A stretch of DNA of 64,000 nt from positions 15,257,197 through 15,321,196 of the forward strand of contig OY821741.1 of NCBI GenBank assembly GCA_963682055.1. The letters run 5' to 3'. The notes below the pieces were generated by a model. The model worked only from the letters and a program-made list of their open reading frames with translations, had not been told where the DNA came from and made no database searches. This document shows positions 1 to 9,769 of this stretch, in pieces (the first letter of the stretch is position 1; each line of letters begins with the position of its first letter). This DNA is from Primula veris (taxonomy: Eukaryota; Streptophyta; Magnoliopsida; Ericales; Primulaceae). A program made the translations under genes and the position numbers.

Positions 1-198
1 TAACATTTAAAGATATATTTTACATAAATGTTAACGAATTTACACTCACTAAATAGATGAGAGTATGTGACAACAATTTTGTAATTTTGTTTAATATCGG
101 GTTGCTATAATAGCTAGTCGGGGAATTTATTTTAGAAAAATTTAGTTGTGGAAAAATGGAAAAAGACAGTAGTATATGGTACTAAAAAACCAATGTAT

Positions 199-612
199 CA
201 CCGACACACATGCATGTGTCCGACACGACACGAACACAGAGAAACAAGATTTTTTATTTAAATTTAGGACATGACACAGTTAGGACAATTTAAATAGTAT
301 ATAAATAGGTTTCTGCATATTTAATTTCTAAAACAAGAACAATTACAAACATAAATCTTAAAAATAAATATTTTGTTAATTTTAGAGATAAAATTATAAA
401 ATTTGAAACTGTAAGCACTTTTTTGTACTACAATTTGTGTTTCTCGTGTGTTTAAAGTGTCTCAAAATTTTCCGAAAGTATCCGAGGCGTGTCCATGCGA
501 TTGTCTGCATGGCCAGTAAGTTAAGTAGTCAACGATGCGGAAATTCAAGTGTCCGACATGTGGAATGAAGTGTCAGACTGGTGCAATACATGGCTGCTTA
601 GCCGACACAACA
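199..612. repeat. GTGTCCGACAC-rich inverted-repeat relic (unit 1)
   Basis: The left part has CATGTGTCCGACACGACACG followed by a stretch reading AGAAAC. The right part (about 430-500) has an imperfect inverse containing GTTTCTCGTGTG, then GTGTCC again. The interior is AT-rich and has no ORF. This is the form expected of a decayed non-autonomous DNA transposon. I could not define a target-site duplication, so the limits are approximate. Confidence 0.4.
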
Positions 613-882
613 ATTCTAGATTTTAAAATGTACACCAAAGTAGGGTGCGCACACCAATTAGATTGAAAATGTTTAAATTAGCTGCATGCCCCACAAGGAT
701 TCCATCCATTTTTAGTGTTTTTATTGAAAGCACCCAATTTTTTTTTATATACCCGCCCTACCGAATAGTTAATCTGTAGATGGATCATATTAAAGGACAT
801 TTTTTACAATTGTATTTTGCTGGAATACAAGAGGAATAAATAAGTTGTACACAGATTGCACGTATCAATTTGTCTTTCCCCA

Positions 883-890
883 TATAAATA
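883..890 (+). promoter_or_regulatory. Candidate TATA box of gene A (unit 1)
   Basis: TATAAATA lies 71 bp upstream of the proposed ATG at 961. A pyrimidine-rich leader lies between, which is a normal plant core-promoter geometry. The same box occurs in units 2 and 3. Confidence 0.5.
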
Positions 891-960
891 CCATGCATTC
901 CCATCGTAATTAGCATCTATTTTACTCCATATCTTCAAATTAGGATTTTTCTAGTTGGCG

Positions 961-2433
961 ATGTCTCCATCTCCAGGTTAGCACTTAAACTAGGTTTTTA
1001 GTGCATATGTTTTCTTACTGAATAGTTTGGGTTGTATTTCTTTTTGTCCTCTTGAAATCATCAATAAGGATGATAAATATCTTTGTTTTGAATTAACCAT
1101 TTTCCTGATTGAAAGTTCAATATAAATAGTTAATCAAGCAAGTCTTTATTTTGGGGCAAAAAGTTATCTTTAAAACAGAAAGAAAATTATCCTATCAGAT
1201 TGTTGAATCCTTGATTTAGATCATCAGCCTAGGTGAAATCTCTCTAGTTAAATGCTAATTTACCATTTTTTAGACAATCAGAGCATTAAAAATGTACCAT
1301 ATAAAGGGTTTTGTTAATAGGAATGCAGATATTTAAAAATGTACCATATATAAATATGTGTGTGTCGTGTGTCTATCAAAGACTAATAATGAGTACCATT
1401 TAAGGGGCTTTATAAATACTTGGGGTAACTACGATTAATACCCTCCATGCCATTTGTTCCTCGTAACTCCGTAACTCGCGACAGTGATCGACCTTGTTAA
1501 CTACTTCTTTCCTATTTTGAGTAATGATAAAATAGTCATTTAGATATTTGCTTAATGCTTTCACCATGTTTAGTCACTTGGTTTTGTGATTTTAATACTG
1601 TTAATTTATCCCTTGAAAATTTGTTTTCTAAATGTATATCGTCAGCTACTTACTTTTTATTGCCATAAGTTGATCATTTTTCGGTAAATCCATATTGTTA
1701 CTTATGCCATTATTGAAAATGCCATCATTTTTTTCCCTGCATTTTCAGGATTATGTGTTTGTTTTCTTTTTTTTCGCCGCACTCATCTCTTTTTCCTTAC
1801 CATAAATTTACCACCTACCTAAAATGAAAAAGATTTGTCTAACGGTCCCGCTATTTTCTAAGTGGGTAGCTTTGTACAGGAAATAACATTTTTGCTCACC
1901 ATAGATCTAGAAAAACACAGTATTAGGTTTGTATAAGCTTTCTATACTGTATTTCCTCATTGATTAAAATGATTTTTTGTTTGGCATGAGTGACAGTTAC
2001 CACTATAAAATTAGAAGTTGTTGGCGTGGAAGAGGCAGAAGATAAAAACGACGAGGATGAAGCTGAATTTCAGCTAGAGGCATATTTCTTCAAGCGAATA
2101 AGTGAATTACTAGATAAAGGTCTGTTTTTTTCCTGAAATATAATTATGCTTACTCCCTTCAAAGTACGTACAAGAGAATTTATTAAACGTGATTGGTGAA
2201 ATGTTAATCTTCTTATCATAACCAATAAAACCCTATACATTATTGTTATCATACCTGAGTTTGGAAGGGTGCCCTTCAGTCCTTCACTTGACATTTCTTT
2301 TTGTTGAGTATTTACCAGAAATAGTTGTTAGATGGTGTTTCCGATTTCGATCTTCAATCTTTCCAACAGTGCTTTAAATTGCCATGCAGTAATAGCTGAA
2401 TATAATTACCCACATGAGGAGACATGCATATGA
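961..2433 (+). CDS. Gene A: small multi-exon gene, acidic N-terminus (unit 1)
   Basis: I do not recognise the family. Exon 1 (961-976) reads MSPSP plus one base, then a GT donor. Exon 2 (1997-2119) follows an ACAG acceptor and completes the codon in phase. It encodes TTIKLEVVGVEEAEDK, an acidic stretch, then a helix-like segment ending ISELLDK with one base over, before a GT donor. A phase-matched exon 3 (2390-2433, acceptor TGCAG) would give VIAEYNYPHEETCI and a stop, for about 60 residues. Exon 2 is also phase-compatible with the RWP-RK exon at 9770, so gene A could be the 5' end of that gene with a long intron. Exons 1 and 2 are well supported; exon 3 is tentative. The 1.0-kb intron (977-1996) is T-rich and holds nothing else. 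Confidence 0.45.
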
Positions 2434-3066
2434 CATCAGTTGGGGTGGACTTGAGGAGAAATGCCCTTACAGATTCCCAGTGGTAAAAAAAGGGGCAAGA
2501 ATTACTTGTACATATGTTTGTGTGTGTGTACATTATACATGATGTTCAGTTGTTCACTGTGTTCCTTCTTATTCTGTTTCTTTTTTCTTTATTGTGCTTA
2601 TTATCATAGTTATCAGGATGGTTAGAGAGACAGATTTCATTACTTGTTCAAAAGTTAGTTTTCTTAAAGCATAAACCCAACTCCATCCTTCATGAATCAC
2701 AATATATATGATATAGAGATAAATATGACCAATTGATTATGTTGGCATTTCCCATTTGATTTTGTAGTTGGTCATAAATAAAATTCTTAGCATTTAGAAA
2801 AAGGATATATCAAAAGCTTTTGCCTGTGTTGTATCAAAAGCTTTTGGAATATATCAAATGTGATTGCTAGTTACATTTGGATGTTCGACATATGTGGTGT
2901 GTAAGATTTAGAAATTCTGTGACCTTCGAAATTTTTAATGCAGATTAGGCATGGCAATTAGATCACATACTAATGGCCGATTGGGTTTTTTCAGGAAGTT
3001 AAATTTTAGCTGTACATTATATGAGGCTCTTTTGACTGTATTCCTGATACCATTTTCCTATACTTT

Positions 3067-3102
<36 letters not shown>

Positions 3103-3742
3103 AAGTCGGCTGTCATCGCCATTTCTCCAATTCGACTGCGTGTAAGTTATTCTTTCCAAAATAAATTTTATTTGATTTATTTCTAGGGCTAAATTGTAGG
3201 GACATGCCAATCGAATACATTTGTCTATTGGTTGTGACTTGATTTGATTTGTTTAGAGTCTTTCGATGTGAACAGTGTTTTCTGTAATTCCAGGATGTGA
3301 GTTGTGTTTGTATATCTCTTAATTAGCGATTAATATTATCTGAAAACAGAAAAGATTTTTTAGGATTTAGACTTGGTTGATCTGGTATGTACGTATTTAT
3401 CTGGTATGTATGCAGTTACCATAAAAAGATCGATACCTTTAAAATTGTGATCTGGTAAGCAAGCTTCAAAATCTGGTGTAGCTCCGTAACAAAATGGTAA
3501 ATGTAACAATAAATTGGGCAGATTCCGATTCAGAAATTCGACAATCGATTTGTGATTTCTAATTTTGAAAGCTTTCTTTGTATGGAGTCTGGACATATGT
3601 GAACTGTTGTAGTTGGTATAGGAGTTCCATGAGTAATTTAAAAAAGCTGTCCTTGTATGGAGATATTTCTTTTATGGAAAATGGCTCCAACTATCCGCCT
3701 CGCATTGGTGTAGTGTATACCAACTTGCTAATATTCTCTTCC
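2434..3742. other. Intron-like / intergenic stretch (unit 1)
   Basis: T-rich DNA with no convincing ORF. It includes a TG-rich run near 2518-2530, the GA microsatellite at 3069-3098, and an acceptor-like block (about 2888-2960) ending in TGCAGATTA. That block resembles the one at about 4290-4370. The minus-strand frame at 3360-3596 has no recognisable domain, and in unit 2 a 19-bp deletion changes its 5' coding end. Confidence 0.5.
3069..3098. repeat. (AG)15 microsatellite (unit 1)
   Basis: Fifteen uninterrupted AG dinucleotides, flanked by CTTTCA and ATCTAAG. Length differs among units (15, 17, 18), so it is a ready copy-specific marker. Confidence 0.97.
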
Positions 3743-3919
3743 CTAGTATTTCATTTCAGGTGAGTATGTCGGCATGTAAAGTACTTGTCCGGGGTGACCA
3801 ATGATCATCTGTTGCTGCCCATACTGAACCTGAGGTCCGTTTGGATGAAAATACCCCTGTGGTGAGTGAATATGTGAAACTTGTGGAGAGTAGAAACTGT
3901 TTGCATAGTCAATCAGCAT
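3743..3919 (-). CDS. Short Gln/Pro/Tyr-rich ORF, likely terminal exon fragment (unit 1)
   Basis: Minus-strand ORF of 58 codons, ATG at 3919 and TAG at 3743. Its composition is clearly protein-like: after MLIDYANSFYSPQ come SPQGYFHPNGP, then VQYGQQQMIIGHPGQ and an end of YSPEMKY. Such Q/P/Y/G low-complexity tails are typical of disordered C-termini of RNA-binding or trafficking proteins, but I do not recognise a specific family. An acceptor-like AAACAG near its start suggests it could be a last exon rather than a whole gene. It lies antisense to the neighbouring gene fragments, so it may be a captured piece. The frame is intact in all three units. Confidence 0.45.
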   Translation of the reverse strand: MLIDYANSFYSPQVSHIHSPQGYFHPNGPQVQYGQQQMIIGHPGQVLYMPTYSPEMKY

Positions 3920-4763
3920 TCTAAACTACATGTAAACTATATACATTTCCTTTTCTAACGGAAATGTAGAGCTCTGTTAGCATTTCCTTGATGCTGCTGC
4001 TTTTTATGGCATTGACATGGTTGCTTGTTACCATATCTCCTGAAATTGATATTTTGTTACAACTACAAGAGAAATCATAGAATTGAATTACATTTTACTC
4101 TCATACCCTATGAGCTGTGTCATTTATTCAGTTTCATATTCATAAATTTGTGGATCCCGGAATACATAAGATTTATGACGCAGTGCAGGTTACTCATCCA
4201 TAGTTCTAATAGAATGTGTACAATGTTTGTATTTACCACAAATGTTACATCTTATATATAGTAAAATGTTGATGTTGCTACTTGCATGTGGATGTTCTAC
4301 CAATATAATGTGTATGATTTAGTGTTTTTGTGACCTTTAATATTTATTATGCAGATTAAGCAACCATGAATTTCAATACACAGGGGTTTTCAGTTTGAAC
4401 TAGGACATGCTGAAAATAATTATGCTTCCAGTAGTCTCGTCTCCTGGTGGGGTGACAGATCTGGCAAAGTCTATGGCTGTGTGAGACTTCTATCTTTGCA
4501 AATTTTTACTTTTCTCTGGGGAACTATGAACTATCTAGTTTAAATATTTCTCCAAGTGTGAGGATTCATACATTTAATTTGCACAAATTTGCATTGAAAG
4601 AAGGAGTATTGTTTTAAGCCTGGTCTAGTCCAATCCTTTTTAGCCTGGTCTCTTAGCATCAATCTTAGGACAGTTATTTAGTGAATTGGATATTTTTCTA
4701 CGTTGGTTATCAAACTTTTGTTCCAAAAACTTAACTATCATGTTGATTGAAATTTCATTGCAG
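3920..4763. other. Intron-like stretch (unit 1)
   Basis: AT-rich sequence with an acceptor-like TATGCAG near 4350, and no ORF I can support. The block at about 4290-4370 is a diverged repeat of about 2888-2960. The 78-codon frame at 4025-4261 has no recognisable motif and begins at a non-ATG codon. Confidence 0.5.
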
Positions 4764-4929
4764 CTGCAAAATGTTTACCCAATTTGGCGATGATGAAGAT
4801 TTTCTGAAGATGGCGAGTTTTGAATTATTTGCTTCGCCAAATTCGTTTGACAATTGTGAGCACGTCAGGAGCTTGTTAATTCGATGTGCTGAAGCTGGAA
4901 ATACTGATACTCAGTATATACTCGTTCAG
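4764..4929 (+). pseudogene. F-box-family-like exon (At1g67623/At2g35280-like), fragment (unit 1)
   Basis: An exon bounded by TTGCAG and GTAATA encodes MFTQFGDDEDFLKMASFELF, followed by a segment ending LIRCAEAGNTDTQYILVQ. The pattern of a Cys followed by AGN, then a Tyr-Ile-Leu helix, recalls the region after the F-box in plant F-box proteins of the At1g67623/At2g35280 type, where RC-x-x-x-GNPEALY is characteristic. This assignment is from memory of the family. The exon ends in phase 0, but the next plausible acceptor (4994) gives a stop after two codons, and no F-box exon is found upstream. I therefore read it as a fragment. The sequence is unchanged in all three units. Confidence 0.4.
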
Positions 4930-5564
4930 GTAATAAAAAGTGTATAATAGTACTTATTAGGCATTGATATTTTTGCTTTTTTAATCCTTTTCAGATTTGT
5001 TGAATATGATTCAAGTATCAGTTTCACCTGAGAACACCTTTGTCTTTTAATGAGATATTCCTTAGCTGTCCATTTGGTAAACAGGAAATGTGAAGCAATA
5101 CAAGGACAGGAGAGAAACACAAGAACAAGATTACAAACGGAACGTCGCAAGGAGTACCGGCTATCTGGACAAGAGAGAATCCTTAACTTGGGCTTAAGAG
5201 TGTTTTTTAATTGGGTTGAACTGGTTGCCCATACAAATAAAAATAACTTTTTTTTACCCATGATGCAAACCTTACTCGACTTGGGCCGCCCCTGTATACC
5301 GCATATTTTTTTTGGATAAGTTTGGCATGTGATGTCATCACCATTTTCCACTATACATAATTCACCTCATGTTTTTCATCACTCTTAATTCTTTTTTATC
5401 TTACTATTACAATTAGGGTTTCTATTTGCCGCATCTTCATTTCGAGGTTAGGACTCAAACTACCCCCTTATTATTTTCCAATTTTAACAGTATACTTTTG
5501 ATATGTCTTGTAAAATCTCTTCAAACTTGAGATTAAAAATTAAAAATAATACAGTTCTTTTTAC
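4930..5564. other. Intron-like stretch with an older promoter duplicate (unit 1)
   Basis: Contains a moderately GC-rich patch at 5088-5200 that is open in one frame but has no recognisable domain. At about 5410-5470 it holds a diverged copy of the gene A exon 1 region: AATTAGGGTTTCTA, then TCTTCATTTCGAGGTTAG. Its gene A counterpart is at about 943-995. In this duplicate the ATG is replaced by GCA. Confidence 0.5.
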
Positions 5565-6035
5565 GATAAACAAGTTGATCTTTATTAAGGTCTTTTTTAG
5601 TAATCAAACTTTGATCTTGTTAAGTACACAAGTTTTGATCATTTTTCTTAAACAATCTTTGATCCCCATTTTGGCAAACAAGCTTTAATCTTTTTTCGGT
5701 AAACAAGCTTTAAAATACTGTATATTTTGGTGTGAACAAGGTTTGATCATTTTTTGGTAAATAAGATTTGATCATTTTTGGGCAAACAAGGTTTGATCTT
5801 TTTTTGGTAAACAATCTTTGATCGTTTTTTGGTAAACAAGTTTTGATTTTTTTTTTGATAAACAAGTTTTGGTCTTTTTTTTTTTGGTAAATAAGGATTG
5901 ATCTTTTTTTTGGGTAAACAAGCTTTGATTTTTTTTGGGTAAAGAAATTTTGAACTTTTTGGTTAATAAAATTTGATATTTTTGGGTAAACAAACTTTAA
6001 TCTTTTTTTTTGTTGGTAAACAAGGTTTGATCTTT
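5565..6035. repeat. Degenerate minisatellite, ~27-bp period (unit 1)
   Basis: About 17 tandem variants of a unit like GGTAAACAAGNTTTGATC followed by a T run of variable length. Point changes and T-tract length differences make every copy distinct, so the array is old. It lies in the duplicate of gene A intron 1, which has no such array, so it expanded after that internal duplication. On the minus strand it creates a meaningless Lys/Gln-rich frame. Confidence 0.85.
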
Positions 6036-6914
6036 CGGGTTAAGTCAATCACATTGTTGAACTCTGGATTTAAATTATGAGCCTTGGTTAGGTTTCTCTA
6101 GCTAAATATTAGATTTGAAGTGTTGGAACATATATATTGGCTATGTTTTCGTGTTTGAGTTGATACAACTGGGAAATGTTAAAATCACGTGAATTAGTTA
6201 TCTACACATATTTACATTTATACATAACTATGAATTAGTCAGTTAGACTTCTATAGCGATTTGAAAGTTATGTTTTAGAAGTGACCTAAATTTGTTTCAT
6301 TTTATTGTTCATCTTCATCACTTCCGATTATTATATTATTGATTTGAGGTTTCTGATACTGTTTATCGAATGGGTTCAATGTTTTTACCTCTTTAATTAA
6401 AAAGTGTGGAAAATGAATTGGAGTCAGAATTGGCCATTTGCTAATTTGCTAATTTTTCAGTGAGGCTCAATTAATTTTATTTCACTTTTTACTTTACCTT
6501 ATTTTGGTTTAGAATATTCATTACATTACATTATCTTTTAGATTTGTTAATTTATAAGTTTAGAAATCTAACCATAACTTGAGCTCTGAGTATGGTTGTA
6601 AAATTCACTTGACATATCATTGTACGAACGTTTGTATGATTAGCTCTGTTGAATGTATTATGTAATGAGCACCTATATATATAATAAAAATGTTTCATTA
6701 TTGTTATATTATAGATGCTTCATATATTTGGAGTGATGGGATGACTTCTGTCTTAAGACCAACTTCTGGTGGAACAAAAATATGAAATATAGTAATTACT
6801 AAATTAATTCTAGAGTCTTTTAGCATATGCTCAGCGAGTGTTGACTTACAAACCTTAATTTCTCTTGGTAATAGTATTGTATTTATTTTATACCACCATC
6901 TCCATTATTAATAA
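6036..6914. other. Intron-like stretch, diverged duplicate of gene A intron (unit 1)
   Basis: The block at about 6050-6110 aligns with 1197-1260: ATTGTTGAAC, GAGCCTTGGTTAGG and TCTCTAGCTAAAT against the gene A forms. A possible short exon follows a TTATAG acceptor at 6715 and reads ASYIWSDGMTSVL, stopping at 6785. It is too short to assign. The rest is AT-rich and empty. Confidence 0.4.
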
Positions 6915-6962
6915 TATTTTCAACTGGCTTGTAATGACGATGATGTACGATTAGAGTTTCAT

Positions 6963-7310
6963 ATGGAACCAACAAAAGTTCAAGAAAGTCCAATCCGAAC
7001 TCTTGATGACATTGGAAAAGAAATCAAATATGGTAATGATGTAAATATGGAACCTCTTCTGGAACCAGCCAAAGTTTGCGAAACTACAACAAAGCAAGTT
7101 GTGGCCAAAGTGGCAGTTGACGAGGGGAGAGAGAGAATAGTGGGGGGTAGTGTAGATAGCGTAAACAAAGACAGATCTGAAGCTAATGCTAAATTGTACA
7201 GACTGGAAATGTTGAGAAGAATGCCACTCGAGGCCAGAATTAGCAGACTCGAGATACTTGGGGCTCGGCTGAAAAAGGAATGGATAGAACTCAAGTCTGT
7301 CAAAAAGTAA
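6963..7310 (+). CDS. Hypothetical 115-aa charged, coiled-coil-like protein (unit 1)
   Basis: ATG-to-TAA frame of 115 codons, open upstream to 6915, with richer GC than its surroundings. The N-terminal half repeats a motif (MEPTKVQES, then MEPLLEPAKVCETT). The C-terminal third, from about residue 78, is a charged leucine-spaced helix (LYRLEMLRRMPLEARISRL, then LKKEWIELKSVKK) suggesting a coiled coil. I recognise no family. It lies just after the duplicate of gene A and may be a terminal exon of that older paralogue, since the open frame continues upstream without an obvious acceptor. The minus strand is also open here for 107 codons. The predicted protein is identical in all three units. Confidence 0.45.
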   Translation: MEPTKVQESPIRTLDDIGKEIKYGNDVNMEPLLEPAKVCETTTKQVVAKVAVDEGRERIVGGSVDSVNKDRSEANAKLYRLEMLRRMPLEARISRLEILGARLKKEWIELKSVKK

Positions 7311-7847
7311 TAAAATAATAAGTTTCTAGTTTATTTCCCTTGTTTATTGATATTAGTATTTTCCTATAATTGGTGTAACTCAGATCCGGATATGTACTAT
7401 GCTTTCGATGCATTTGTTAAGAATTGTGATTTGTATTATTTTTTTAGTCTCTTCTTTTTTCTTACCGTGTGCTTGTTATCATGGGAATGAGGATGCTTTA
7501 TGATTACGTGATCATTATTTTTCTAGCTTTCTTACTTGGCAACTCTCTACTTCCAAGTTGAATTAATTCAAATGCTTGATTTGAAAGATTTTTCAAGAAC
7601 CATGACTACATAATGACTTAATAATCTGAGCAATATTTATTTTTAAAATTCCTCATTATGTGCTTTTGCATAACAATTGCAATTATGAACTTGGAGATTA
7701 ATTTTCAAAAATCCCAAAACTTGTGTTATCCACCTAGGGTTCGCTCAATATATCTATTGATAACTACTATAATAATTAATATGTAAGCAGTTATATATAA
7801 TTACTTGAAATAAAAAAGGGCACGACTACACACAAAGAGAGAACGAT

Positions 7848-8384
7848 GTTTTAAAAATCGCGCTTTAAATCGCTAAAATCTTGATAAAACTCTTTGCTAA
7901 AATAAAATGTCTACGCTTTTTCGTTTTTTGGCTGGTAAAGCGCTATTAGTGCACTTTTATCACAGTTTTGGCGTTTTTATCATACTTTTTGAGCTTTTTC
8001 AGGATTTGTAGTATATTTGTTTTTTATTATTTGTCCAAAAAACTATGAAAACGACACTAATTTAGGGATAGCAATTTCAAAAAAAGAAGATAATTTCTAA
8101 CAAATTCTACCAGCTGTGCTAGTGATACTTAGTCGCTCATTTTGACGGAGTTCAACATTTCAAAATTTTAAGTACTAAAAGACCTAAATCCGTATTTTTT
8201 TTCTTCTATTTATGAAATATTTCAAATTTTCTTATATATAAAATCGTTAAATTATATTTTTAAAATATATATTAAACATCTATATTTTTTAAATATTTCT
8301 AACATTTATATTTTTATATTATAATAAGTTTACGTTTTACTCTTACTACGCTTTTATCGCTTTAAGCGTATCTCTCGTAAAAAC
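7848..8384. repeat. MITE-like relic with imperfect terminal inverted repeats (unit 1)
   Basis: The left end has GTTTTAAAAATCGCGCTTTA and then ATCGCTAAAA. The reverse complement of the right end has GTTTTTACGAGAGATACGCT and then TAAAGCGATAAAA. The interior is extremely AT-rich and contains CGCTTT motifs. No target-site duplication is evident, so the limits and superfamily are uncertain. Confidence 0.4.
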
Positions 8385-9399
8385 AATTTGATCAATTTGA
8401 TGCTTTTTAAAACAATGACAAAGAGTGAGAAGAGGAGGATAGATACATAGAAACATAGAAGGTTGTTTATATTTTTCCCACTTAAACACTGATTTGTTTT
8501 AGCTCGATTTTCCGATTTCTGAATAGTTTGCACTTCCGTGTAGCCTTGTTTCCGGCATATGGATTTCACAAGTATATGATTCTATTTACGGATCAGAGTA
8601 GTGACCCGACACTTATATGTGAATCCTACTTTATACACATTTAAATCGTTTGATGTGTTGTCGGTCAAGGGTATGTAGTCAAAATGGTGTTTTATCTTTT
8701 TTGATGCAGGGTTTCTTTGAGATTCTCACCATGGTTGGGTTAACAAGTGTTTGTTGACGTTGGAAGGTTAGCACAAAGGTCCGCTAATGATATTCACCAC
8801 CTTAGCATGTATAGACGGGCGTGTCATTAGGGGGGACCATTGATGGTTGTTTAATTGCCGCTGCAGCCGTGCAAGTAAGCATTCTAAAAATAATATAAAA
8901 ATCGAGACATAGACAAGTATGTTTGCACTTTTTTCCCCAAAAAAGCCCATGGTATTCTAAAAAACTATTTGTTCTAAATCCTAAACTAATAAAGTCAAAC
9001 TAAACCTTCAAGAAGTGAAAAAATATTCAGCCATTCAAGTCTAAACCTACTTCACAGTTCACACAAGCAGAAACCTGAAAACACTAACTTCAGTAACAAT
9101 ATAATAAGCCGGTCGGGAAATACCTTGAACAATATTAATGACAAGAGGAGTACTATAGTCACAGATTTTCACACAAATTTGAAACATACTGGGGTGCCCC
9201 ATTGCATTTTCACCACAAGATTAAGTATGTAGGCCAGAGTTAATTTATCATCAAGTGTTTTTCAACCACAAGATTATCACAAAAATGTTAACCCATCTGT
9301 AATTGGGTCAGTGAAAGTAGCATTTCTCGACAATGATGGTAAATGTTGTTCTAGTGTATCATTTTTACATGTATATATTGTTACTTTCCTCGATTCTGC
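8385..9399. other. Gene-free stretch upstream of the RWP-RK gene (unit 1)
   Basis: AT-rich, with a more GC-rich patch at 8760-8875 that shows a GTAAGC donor-like end. I cannot place that patch in a gene model. No ORF with a recognisable domain. Confidence 0.4.
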
Positions 9400-9408
9400 T
9401 ATAAAATA
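9400..9408 (+). promoter_or_regulatory. Candidate TATA box of the RWP-RK gene (unit 1)
   Basis: TATAAAATA is followed by a CT-rich leader (CTTCTTGCTTGTTCTTACC near 9459-9477), about 370 bp before the RWP-RK exon. If transcription starts here, no in-phase upstream ATG exon is evident and translation could begin at the in-exon Met at 9910. Confidence 0.4.
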
Positions 9409-9769
9409 GCCTCACCCATGCACTAATTTCCTTAATAATATCAATATTCCGTTTATCTTCTTGCTTGTTCTTACCTACTTATTCACTTCTTCTTGCTTAT
9501 TTTCTACGAATACTACCCGTATTTATCACCATAAAAAACAGGCATGTGATGTTTTCCATACAAAAAGAAATAGTCGGAAAATAAAACTATAGTATACTAA
9601 AGAGAAAAACTGCAACCATAATGTATGAAGTTGTATAAATCCCAACTCTTTGCGAATTCCGTTTTATTTGCATGAGCACTTTATTCTTTTCTAACAATTT
9701 TAGTGTTTTACATATCTGACTTATTGGGTTTTTAGTCATAAGAATAACTTTATTAATTTATTCGGGCAG

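Noticed and set aside
5050..5319. Plus-strand 89-codon frame with an Arg-rich stretch
   Set aside because: The stretch RRKEYRLSGQERILN looked TE-like, but I cannot match it to a family, and the rest of the frame is T-rich noise.
4926..5351. Longest minus-strand frame in that region (141 codons)
   Set aside because: Composition matches T-rich intron read backwards, there is no domain, and unit 2 changes its start and length through a frameshift.
5565..6035. CRISPR-like array
   Set aside because: Monomers are contiguous and degenerate, without unique spacers, in a plant genome.
7848..8384. Confident superfamily assignment of the inverted-repeat relic
   Set aside because: No target-site duplication of any standard length could be found at its ends.
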